DNA from: Ryuthela nishihirai
Taxonomy: Eukaryota > Arthropoda > Arachnida > Araneae > Heptathelidae
NCBI GenBank assembly: GCA_038380435.1
Contig: JAWZYU010000664.1
Span: 1-64,000 of the forward strand
Reading direction: 5' to 3'
Length of the DNA: 64,000 nt
The translations under genes were made by a program, and so were the position numbers. Position 1 is the stretch's first letter. Each line of letters opens with the position of its first letter. Shown one piece after another: positions 42,171-52,399 of the stretch. The notes beneath the pieces were generated by a model. It searched no databases. It was not told where the DNA came from and worked only from the letters and a program-made list of their open reading frames with translations.

Positions 42171-43783
42171 AAAAAAAAAAAATTACAGTGCATATGAAAA
42201 AATAGATGTGAAAATCTTTAACTATTAATTTTATTTTTATTAATTTAAACACATTTTTCATTATATAAATGTTACTTATCTCGTATAAAAGTGGAAGTTA
42301 AAATAGGAAAATGGCGGATTATGAGAAATAAGTCAACTCCTAAAATTAGTGCTGCCTGTGAATACGGGTTAAATGATAAAGTAGGAAAAACACCGAGATG
42401 ACGTCAGCAGTACTGTTTTGTTTGTGTTGCCAGCAGATTTTGTATAATATATTACACGCAGTTAAAGTTTTAGAAATGCTTTTCTTAATCATAATAATGT
42501 TGCTTACCTAGACAGCAACCATTTATACGTTTACGAACTGTTAAAGCTTTGGAAATTCCGGTTTTTGAAAAGTCGTTTCCGGTAAAAACTTAGGTTTTTG
42601 CGAGTAATCTCAAGATTAATATTATTTTTTTTGCCCAGAAATGAAAATTAAAAGTTATGCGCACGTCGTGGTGTAATAAGATAGAAAAATAGGAATGGAT
42701 TGGCATCGCACCTAAAGGGTTTTGCGGAACGTTTGCAGTGTTTTAAAATTTACGTTTATGGTGAATAAATATTTCGTTCTAGAGTGAATGGTGGGGTAAA
42801 ACTTATTTATTGAGAGATGAATTAAACAGTTGCAATTATATTTCTATAAATAGGAATTGACTACGAAATATTTGTGTTGACACGAAATAGGGTTCCCATT
42901 AATTGTAGCTATGGAAATGAAATACGTTATTTGCGTTTTTAGGGTTAAGAACGATAGGATAATTTTACAAATGCCGAGATGGAAAATAATTATTCGGTGG
43001 AATACACTAATTATTTTATGAAGAGTAAAACTGAAATCTAAACGTGATTTGAAGTTTCATGTCAACTTTGCGTTTAATATTTTGTTTTTTGCGTGTTAAA
43101 TATTCCAGCGTTCGTGATTTATATATTACGGCAACCAACGTTTTTATATTCGATATTACACGTAGGTCGTACAGATGTGAGCGATATCTAATGCAAATGA
43201 CATCGAATAAGATATTTTGCTACTAAGGTATTATGCCAATGTCACCTTTCATTTCGTCCATCAGATAGGTATTGTGAGTGACTTCAGGAGAAAATATGAT
43301 TTGGAAAATGTATTGAACTGAATAATCAACTGTGATTTCACAATATAGTTTTGTTGTATGGCTTTCACGAGACGCTGATAATGCTTGTCCTCTTCACATT
43401 ATAGAAATTATGCTGTAAAGTAACCGCGTTGCTGATGTCATCTCTGTGTTTTCTCCAATTTCTTATTATTAAGGCGCAGCCCCGGGTAACGCATGGATGT
43501 TCGTGTTGTTTCTGCTGAGGTCCTGCCATCCTCTCAGATCTACTGTGGCATATAAACTGACAAGCTCCTGTCAGACCTCTGTGGCAAGCAGCTGCTTGAG
43601 GGGGTATTTATTATTATATTTATTATTTACACATATTTTAGTTTGCTTATTTATGGCAATACGTAGCTCTTACACGGTACACGTGGGATATTTTATCCTT
43701 TAACAAGTCTAGGCAGGGAAAGTTTTCGTTATTCGATTAACTTTGGTTATTTGATGGCGATCCCCACTGCTACGTTATGTTGG

Positions 43784-44162
43784 GTTGTTTTACCTCTGAG
43801 CGGCACTTTTTTGCACACCATGGGCTAAATGGCCAGGTCACATGGACCCCAAAGGCTCGGAGAAGGTTGGGGGAGGGGACCCACTGGAACAGCTGTTGGG
43901 AGAGAGATGGTAGCCTCCCGTCAAGGCCATCCAGCGTGTTCTTTAACGTGCGCAGGGTATGGCTCTCCCGCACACGGGGCCACGGCTTAACGTCCCATCC
44001 GACGGACGGCGGCATTTCCAAGCCCATCGGTGTCCCCTACTGACCGTGGGCAAGGCGGGGAATTTTGCGGAGATAAATCTCAACGCTGACCCAGCTGGGA
44101 CTCGAACCTGGGAACTACAGATTACGAGCCTGCCGCGCTACCGACTGAGCCACCCACGCCCC
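43784..44162 (-). mobile_element. SINE-N, full length, with target-site duplication
   Basis: Flanked by ACGTTATGTTGG at 43,772-43,783 and 44,163-44,174. Intact B box (GGTTCGAGTCC) and core (GATGGGACGTTAAGCC). The mirror of 29,373-29,753. Confidence 0.92.
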
Positions 44163-44504
44163 ACGTTATGTTGGATAATATTCGTTCCTGTAATATTCAC
44201 TAAATGGCTTCGGCCAGGTACGAGAAATGGTGAGAAAGGAAGCTTAAAGAAACAGAACTTTGTTGCGGATATGGAGAGGTGTCACTTCCTTCGAAGTCGG
44301 AAAACAATTAAATCAACAATGTTATTTTCAGACGTCAGCAAAGAATTATTACGATTACTTTCAAACAGTATACAGTTAATGAAATCTGTTGAAGTGAAAC
44401 GTACGTAGTACCGTCGACATTTTTCAGTTTTCTTCTAGGCGCGCTGGCAACGTGCATGGCGCTAATCAAAAAACAAAAAGGCGATGCAGAAGGCAGGCAA
44501 AAGA

Positions 44505-44872
44505 CCTGCCTACCTCTGAGCGGCACTTTTTTGCACACCATGGGCCAAATGGCCAGGTCACATGGACCCCGAAGGGTGAGAGAAGGTTGGGGGAGGGGAC
44601 TCACTTGAACAGCTGTTGTGAGACAGATGGTAGCCTCCCGTCAAGGCCATCCAGCGTGTTCTTTAACGTGCACAGGGTATGTCTCTCCCGCACACGGTTT
44701 AACGCCCAATACGACGGACGGCGCCCTTTCCAAGCCCATCGGTGTCCCCTACTGACAGTGGGCAGGGCAGGGAATTTTGCGGAGAAAAATCTGAACGCTG
44801 AACCAGCTGGGAGTCGAACCTGGGAACTACAGATTACGAGCCTGGCGCGCTACCGACTGAGCCACCCCGCCC
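44505..44872 (-). mobile_element. SINE-N at the end of unit C (mirror copy)
   Basis: The mirror of 28,657-29,024, but with about 12 bp lost in the core around GGGCGTTAAACCGTG. A related copy stands at the same junction at 58,138-58,510. Confidence 0.85.
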
Positions 44873-46969
44873 CCGTCTCCACGGTGTCAGATTGTTAATA
44901 AAACCAGTGAAGTTTGATAATTAAATTAATCAATCCCAGTTATTTAAGCTGAAACGTTATAGTGGAATTGTATGTAATTTCCGGCTTTGATATTAAATTG
45001 CATTCGCATATTTTAAATATTAACGTTTCTGAAATATTATAATATTACTATTAATCCTTCCTAAATGTAGTTCGATTCTTGTTTAGGTAAAATTTACGTG
45101 GTCTATGAACTTTATTCTAAATATACGTAATAAAATATATTATGGAAAAGAAGAAATGAATTGAGAGTAAAATTTGACACTGAAGTGAAAGCGAATACAT
45201 GGTTGCTATCGTAACTAAGGGCGCCACGTGTGAAGCTATCTAGGTGCACGTGCCATTGTAACATATTTGACCAATCGTAGAAGAGGAACACGAAGAACCG
45301 TTGGGAAAGGCGGGAAGCAGGAAATATTTCATTAGAAACAAAATTAACGCCACCTAGAGGAATTTATTTCATTTAGCAATAATTGTATGTGTTTAAGTAC
45401 ATAAGTTATATTTATGCATTCATGTTTCAAAACTTTAATGAACACTATTTGAATATTACCACATATAGTATGCTGGAATATAAATTTAGGACACCTTTTT
45501 GGGTGAGGGGAAATGTGAATTTTTTTTTTTTGTTACGGTTCAACTTATTTGGACTTCCGACCTGAAATTTCGCACTGCAAACTGGACCTTAACCTGAAAC
45601 TTTCTGTGAAAATTTCGAGCGTGTACATTGATTTCCCCGATGAGTTATGACTGCCAGAGACAGGTAGTAAATGCCACTCCGCAACTCGCTAAGTTATGAC
45701 GCTGTATTCCGTATCATCTCATTGGGATAAAATTTACGAACAATAATAGGTTTTAAAACACAAAAAAATACCCTTGATAATTAAGAGACATTAGGAAAAC
45801 TATTTTATTTTACTACTTCAACTGATGCAGTATTTAATTAGTAACGCAAGTTCGGATGTTTAATAGCAGCGATATCTGTTTATTTAGTCTGAAACCCTAA
45901 AAGAAACAAGTTTAAAGGAAGGGAGAATGGAATAATCTACCTTTCATTGGGCACAGCGATAAATATGCTTCGGTTTCCATTTCTATTTAAGTACGGAACT
46001 CATAAAGAATCCTCAGCGTTGAGATTTATCTCCGCAAAACTCCCCGCCCTTCCCACGGTCAGTACTGGACACCGATAGGCTTGGAATACATTATTCACAA
46101 TATAAAATTATCCATAACAGCAACATAATTTTAACGAATTTCTGTATTACAGACTACACAGGGATTAAGTGCTTAGCCGAGGAGTGATTTCATACCCTAA
46201 ACATTTAACCTCTAATGATTATTTTATTTCCTAATCCAAAGAGGCTTAACGTGTTAGGGAAAAGAGTGAAAATATCTTCATAAATATAATAAAGGAATAA
46301 AAAAACACCCCCTCAAGCAGCTGCTTGCAACAGCGATCTAACAGGAGCCTGTCAGTTTCCCCGCCATAGTCGAAGGTCTGTGAGGGTGGTGACCCCTTTA
46401 ATTACTTTAATACGCCATATATTAGATATGCGTTTGGTTGGGTTGTTTCATCTCTGAACGGTAGTTATTTGCACACAAGGGTCTAAATGGCGACGTCATA
46501 AAGAACCAGAGGGATCAGTTTAGGTTGCGGGAAGGTGACCGAATGTTATGAGACAGATGAAAAAATAGGAGATTGGTTCCAGACGTGAAAAAAAACAACA
46601 TACCCCCTCAAGAAGCTGCTTCCCACAGAGATCTGACAGGAAGCTGTCACTTTACATACCATAATAGAAAGTCTGTGAGGATGACAGGTCCTCAGCACAA
46701 AAACGACACGTACGTCCATGCCTTACCCGGGACTCGAACCCAGGTCCCTTAGACGTGAAAACCGAATACAAATGAGTTGTTTTCAAACAAGTGATATCAA
46801 AATCTTGAAGTCTTTATTTCATTTTTATTAATTTTAAGACATTTTTAATTTCATAAACTTAGTAGTTTTCAAATTAAAACCAACCGGTTTGGTTTTAAAG
46901 AAAAGAAATATATAAAGAATTCTTCAATATTTTTTGGGTTTTTTTTATCTTTGTAGTTTTTTTTTTTTA

Positions 46970-47341
46970 ACTCAGTCGGTAGCGCGCTAGGCTCGTAGTC
47001 TGTAGTTCCCAGGTTCGAGTCCAAGCTGGGTCAGCGTTGAGATTTATCTCCGCAAAATTCCCCGCCCTGCTCACGGTCAGTAGGGGACACCGGTGGTCTT
47101 GGAAAGGATGCCGTCCGTCGGATGGGGCGTTAAGCATTGGCCCCGTGTGTGGGAGAGCCATATCTTGTGCACGTTAAAGAACACGCTGGATGGCCTTGAC
47201 GGAAGGCTACCATCTGTCTCCCAACAGCTGTTCCAGTGGGTCCCCTCCGCCAACCTTCTCTGAGCCTTCGGGGCCCATGTGACCTGGCCATTTAGCCCAT
47301 GGTGTGCAAAAAAGTGCCGCTCAGAAGTAAAACAACCCAAC
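46970..47341 (+). mobile_element. SINE-N, nearly full length
   Basis: It starts within the A box (CTCAGTCGGTAGCGC) after a long T run. B box GGTTCGAGTCC, core GATGGGGCGTTAAGC, end AAAACAACCCAACC. The counterpart at 60,605-60,957 has lost about 18 bp of the head. Confidence 0.85.
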
Positions 47342-47784
47342 CTATTAGATTATCTAAATATTGTTTCAGGATGTTTCTGAAGGGTAAAATAATTCATTTA
47401 TACTACAGAAAATAAATGATCTAAATAAATGCACCAAATTCTGTTTTAAATTTTTAAACGGTAAATAGGTTCCGGAAAAAAACGTGTAAAAAAAAAATTC
47501 TAAAACAAAACACAGTGCATATGAAAAAATAGAAGATTGGTTCCAGACGTGAAAAAAAAAACATACCCCCTCAAGCAGTTGCTTGCCACAGAGATCTGAT
47601 AGGAACCTGTCAGTTTATATGCAAGTGTTAGTTTAATTATCTTTATAACTTTAAACACATGAGAGACCAAGACTAACGTATATTGCAGATAAAAATGAGG
47701 GGAATTCCCAGAACTCAAAGTTACCATTTTTTCTAAATGGTTTCGTAGTTTTTCGATCAAATGGAAAATAAAATGCATTAAAAT
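47342..47784. other. AT-rich segment with SINE-L scrap
   Basis: It includes a SINE-L 3' piece around 47,565-47,622 (CCCCCTCAAGCAGTTGCTTG; the palindrome is broken by one change). Otherwise nothing is recognised. The frame at 47,500-47,847 (minus) spans repeats and is not a gene. Confidence 0.45.
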
Positions 47785-48530
47785 GTTGAGTTGTTTTACC
47801 TCTGAGCGGCTCTTTCTTACACACCATGGGCTAAATGGCCATGCCACATGGACCCCGAAGGCTCAGAGAAGGTTGGGGGATGGGACCCACTTGAATAGCT
47901 GTTGTGAGACAGATGGTAGTCTCCCGTGAAGGCCATCCAGTGTGTTCTTTAAAGTACCCAGGGTATGGTACTTTTTTGAAAACCATGGGCTAAATGGCCA
48001 TGCCACATGGATCCCGAAGGCTCAGAGAAGGTTGGTGGAGGGTCCTCACTGGAACAGCTGTTGGGAGACAGATGGTAGCCTCCCGTCAAGGACATCCAGC
48101 GTGTTCTTTAACGTAAACAGGGTATGGTACATTTTTGCAAACCATGGGCTAAATGGCCAGGTCACATGGACCCCGAAGGCTCAGAGAAAGTTGGGGGAGG
48201 CTAAACAGCTGTTGTGAGACAGATGATAGCCTCCCGTCAAGGCCACCCAGCGTGTTCTTTAACGTAAACAGGGTATGGTACTTTTTTTGCAAACCATGGG
48301 TTAAATGGCCATGCCATATGGACCCCGAAGGCTCAGAGAAGGTTGGGGGAGGGTCCTCACTGGAACAGCTGTTGGGAGACAGATCATAGGCTCCCGGCAA
48401 AGCCATGCAACGTGTTCTTTAACGTGCACAGTGTATGGCTTTTCCGCACACGGGGACACGGCCTAAGATCCCATCCGACGGATGGTGACACGGCCTAAGA
48501 TCCATCCGACGGCCTTTCCAAGTTTATCGA
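47785..48530 (-). repeat. Second tandem array of SINE-N 3' half (4 units)
   Basis: Four head-to-tail units on the minus strand, each running from ACGTTAAAGAACACGCTGG-like sequence to the CCATGGTTTGCAAAAAAGTA end. GGGCTAAATGGCCATGCC or close variants start at about 47,829, 47,988, 48,146 and 48,298, giving a period near 155-165 bp. Units 2-4 share AACGTAAACAGGGTATGGTA at the joint, which a plain SINE lacks. The last unit extends into the core (CCATCCGACGG, itself duplicated at 48,471-48,505). Copied at 61,401-62,145. Confidence 0.85.
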
Positions 48531-49015
48531 TTAGTAGAACTAATGGTTGGGCGAGGAAAAAAATTCTTTGCTTAATTTTTGATTTCTTCATTTTCGTATT
48601 TGTCGTTACAGTAGGCGTAGAAATATATCTATATCGTAAATGATCAAACGGCAGTTTTTTTTTATGTACAGGTTTTCACATCTATTTGACCCATTACCGC
48701 CTGTCTGGATAGCCTTCTACAAAAAGAGCGAAAATAGATATGCCTAAACAAGCAATTCCATTCATTGGTTTAAGATAACTTAAAGTTAATTTATTTTAAT
48801 AACATTCAAAATAATTTACTTATTAAGATTTTATTTAAATGTTCCCGAATATTTTAAAAATATTTCAAATAACTAGCAGTTAATATTTTAGGATTAGAAA
48901 TTCTTTTTCATTTACACACTTTGCTTCTGAAATATATTGTAAAAATTAAAGTGGGAACATTGGACATTCTCATTCTACTGGGTGACGTCACTTCCGTGTT
49001 TTCGCGATATCGTTT
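48531..49015 (-). repeat. CRE-TIR-related element with its tip at 49,015
   Basis: The interior is complementary to 51,225-51,470 and 51,850-51,965. The end at 48,977-49,015 reads GGGTGACGTCACTTCCGTGT then TTTCGCGATATCG, the inverse of 51,125-51,155. It therefore represents a second subfamily of the TGACGTCA-bearing TIR elements. Confidence 0.55.
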
Positions 49016-49257
49016 GTAATCCTTATTTAACCGCTGTATTCTTCTAGTAATTTAACTTTTAATTTATATTCACACGTTATAGTTTTTATTCTGAGGAAGT
49101 CATACAATCTGTAGCTGAATTTCTTATCACTGTGGTAAATAATAATTATTGATGACACATTTGAAATTTCGGTACGAGAATAGATAGTTTCGTCGCTGCA
49201 GTGTAAAATTTTACCTTTAGGCCTTTGTAATTACTTTACGAGTTATTTGTTTCGCAG

Positions 49258-50105
49258 AGTTGCCTGGTATAGCTCTGTGCTGTCCAACTGCTTCTTCGGC
49301 TCTGTCATCCAAAGATTATTATCAGGAGCTAACTGATCCTTTACACGTTTATTAAGCTCTCTATAATGTTTTCTATTAGAATTAATATTGATTCAGGACA
49401 TTCCTGTAGTTCTTTCTTTCTAAAATAAACTCAAGTGCCTTGTCACTCGGATAATTATGCGTCCTCTGTTTCATTTTACGTAAGAGTACCTGTTAGTTTG
49501 CAAAAAAGTCTATTTTAGGTGGTCACATTTTTCCTGAACTTAAGTAGCAAGTAAACCACGACTGTCATAATGAGTAAGTAACCTATCATGATAAGATGTA
49601 CTCTAATTAGGTCTTTCACAGCTTCATAATTAAAGGTAAATTTTTTAACCTTAACACAACACTTCTTAAGTTTCAAACGCAAAACGCTTTTAACAAGATA
49701 ATGGTCAGATCCAATTTCAGCTTCCGAATATGACCTGTTCTTTGTAACAGAAGTAGTCCATTTGCTGTTAATTAATATATAATCTACAAAGTTCTTATGC
49801 AGCCCATGAGATGAAACCCACGTGTACTTATGTATGTCGCGGTGTTTGTAATAAGTGTTAGTTATTGTAAAACCATTGAGGTTAACATTGACATTGACGT
49901 CACGAAGAACAAGGGTAACATCTCATTTCTTCACAGAATTCGAAATACCTTGAAGTTGTCTGTAAAACCTATTTTCTCATCGTCATTCAAAGTGGTGGCA
50001 TAACAGTAGATAAGTTTGAAGTCCTTAACCCTTGTCTGTAATTTTGCTGTAAAGAACCTTTCATTAATATCCTAGGAGAGCATCACTAGCGTCTCATGCC
50101 TTGGT
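49258..50105 (-). pseudogene. RTE-type LINE fragment (endonuclease and linker)
   Basis: It matches the 53,925-54,880 part of the longer element: the GSDH-like region (GGTCAGATCCAATTTCAGC inverse), NSKW and TYYKH. It has several stops and indels, and lacks the reverse transcriptase. A decayed copy, duplicated at 62,877-63,705. Confidence 0.65.
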
Positions 50106-50559
50106 GATGTTTATTCTCTTTCTTCACCGAAAATTTCAGATAGTCACGGTGAATCCGAAAAACTTTTGAAAGAGGTACTAGGTTAAAAGGAATGCATCTT
50201 ATTTCTCGTCTATAATTTTTAGTAAATTTGGTATACAAGATATCGAAAAATATTAGTGCGGAAGAGGAAACAAACTCCTCTGTTGGGAATACGAAACAAT
50301 GTAAATGTCACTTCCTCCGGATTGTGTAAACAATGCATTCTGAAACGTCACTCTCCGATGTCATTCGCCTCTTATTGAATTCGTCCAACGCTTTTGTCGC
50401 TGTTCCATTAGTCGCGTTAGCTATTAAAATATGGCGAAGAAGTCATCCTATTTTGAGGGTCTGTAATTATCAGAGCTTTGCCTATCGCGAACAGATTCGA
50501 GTATAATAAGGAGCCACAGACAAGGTCCTTGCGGTTGATAAATAACGTCAGCCTGTCCT
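50106..50559. other. Unassigned, similar to 7,690-7,990 in part
   Basis: 50,265-50,520 recalls 7,690-7,990. No gene or RNA recognised. Confidence 0.35.
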
Positions 50560-50840
50560 TCCGTAACTTAGATCTCTGGTGGTCGAAAAGTTTCAGCTAA
50601 AGCCAGTTAAATAATATTCGTGAAGTGTTTGTGGTTCTTTTATATTTTCCTTCAGGTAAGTAATTTTGTAATGAATAATTAGTTAAGAGTATAGGTAATC
50701 TAATTCTACAGTTTTTAGCCTAAGAGCTATGAAATTTCGGACGGTTTCGAACCAACAAATAGTACGCAGCACATTATTCTGATTATGGGACATAAAATTG
50801 ATAGCTAAGCGCTATTTGACGTGTCGACCACTTTATTTTG
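50560..50840 (+). repeat. Inverted repeat 4, left arm
   Basis: Complementary to 51,985-52,260 (for example CCTTCAGGTAAGTAA against TTACTTACCTGAAAG, and CATTATTCTGATTATG against CATAATCAGATTAATG). The arms are diverged, and the loop of about 1.1 kb holds one arm of inverted repeat 3. Confidence 0.6.
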
Positions 50841-51119
50841 GCTCGTCATACGGACATTATTCATTTCCTATGCTTTTCACACACCCTACGGAACGGCAAC
50901 AGAATTTCCTTGTTATGCCAGTGAGAAACGTTACTTGGAAGCTCTAAAATATGCATTTAATGGAAAAATGTCACTGATGATAAATTAAAGATCATAATCA
51001 AATATTTTTTTTAAATATCGGTTTTAAAAAACATTGTCTTAGTTATATAAAAATATTGTTTAGTCTTCAGTGGTATGCCAGTGAGAAACTGGAATTATTA
51101 TTTCAGCAGGTAAATTAGA

Positions 51120-51990
51120 ATTACTAATCCTATCGCGAAAATACGGACATGACGTCATCTATCGTATGTCCAAGTGTTGCCACCATAATTTCTATAAGAT
51201 CTTTCAAAACCAAAGTATGTATAAATCGAAAAGAATTTCTAATCCTAAAATATTAACTGGTAGTAGTTATTTCCTTTTTTTAATTTTGGTAAATATTTTT
51301 ATAATATTCTGAAATATTTAAATAAAATCTTAATAAGAAAATTATTTTGAGTGTTATTAAAATAAGTTAACTTTAAGTTATCTTAAACCAATGAATGGAA
51401 TTGCTTGTTTAGGCATATTTATTTTCGCTCTTTTTGTTGAAGGCTGTCCAGACAGGCGGTAACTAGGTGGCTTTCACGAAACGCGTTTCCCTATGGTGTC
51501 CAACGAGAAATTCCTAGATCGAGGCTAGGTGTGAATCTCTTACGTATGTCATAGGCAACTTTGTCCTTAGGGGTAAAGAACGGTTTTTCCTGTGTTCACA
51601 AAGAACAACTCTGTGGTTTAATCTAAGGCTTCTATTACACGTTTCGCTGTACTGTACATTACCTTCTTCTTAGCTCTGAGCAATGCGTTTCCGTGTAGTG
51701 GGTAAATTATATATTTATCGCCACGTTGACATTTCTTGGGCTCGTTACGTCACCCTATCAGCTCGATATATCTGTTGCGAATATGAGACGTTGGTTTCAA
51801 ACTTCGTCCACGATAATGGGCAAATACATCTGAAAGCATGTACATAAAAATACTGCCGTTTGATCATTTACGATATAGAACTATTTATACGCGTACTGTA
51901 ACGACGAATGGCGAAATGAAGAAATCAAAAATTAAGCAAAGAATTTTTTTTCCTCGGACAACCATTAGTCCTACTGACCGAGCCTAAATG
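51120..51990 (+). repeat. CRE-TIR-related element with its tip at about 51,120
   Basis: It begins CTATCGCGAAAATACGGACA then TGACGTCATC. The interior repeats 48,531-48,920 in inverted orientation, but with about 380 extra bp (51,470-51,850) absent from the other copy. No coding frame. Confidence 0.55.
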
Positions 51991-52260
51991 AAAGGGGTGG
52001 TTTGTGGTCGACAGCGACAAATAGCGTTTAACTATAAAATTTATATCTCATAATCAGATTAATGTGCTGTACAGTAGCTCTCGGTTGAAATTTCATAACT
52101 CTCGTGTTAAAAAGTGGAAAATTACACTACCTCTACTGTAAATTAATTATTCAGTACAAAGTTACTTACCTGAAAGAATTTATAAACGAACCACCAACAC
52201 TTTATGAATATTATTAAACTTGATTCACCTGATATTTTTTCGAACAGCAGAATGGTGGTT
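51985..52260 (-). repeat. Inverted repeat 4, right arm
   Basis: The partner of 50,560-50,840. It ends close to the 3' side of the RTE element. Confidence 0.6.
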
Positions 52261-52399
52261 TAGAGAAGGGAATAGGGAATACAGTCCGTGTGTATTTTTT
52301 AATCGCATAGACCTTGCCAATGATTGCTTATTACACTGTAATGTGTTCCCGGCTATGCAAAGGTCCAAAAATATGAAAAAAAGAAAAACTCAAATTATA

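Larger units (their letters stand above)
42165..46990 (-). repeat. Inverted repeat 2, right arm
   Basis: The complement of 26,530-31,390. Contained elements (all opposite in strand to the left arm): CRE-TIR 42,180-43,480, SINE-L 43,480-43,610 (+), SINE-N 43,784-44,162, SINE-N 44,505-44,872, unit C 44,873-46,085, unit D 46,085-46,965. Confidence 0.85.
44873..50400 (+). repeat. Large direct duplication, copy 1 (about 5.5 kb)
   Basis: Nearly identical to 58,510-64,000 (offset 13,635 at the left, 13,616 in the middle, 13,599 at the right; the drift reflects small indels). It contains unit C, unit D, a SINE-N, the second SINE-tail array, a CRE-TIR-like piece and an RTE fragment. Copy 2 runs beyond the window end, so the full length is unknown. 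Confidence 0.9.
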
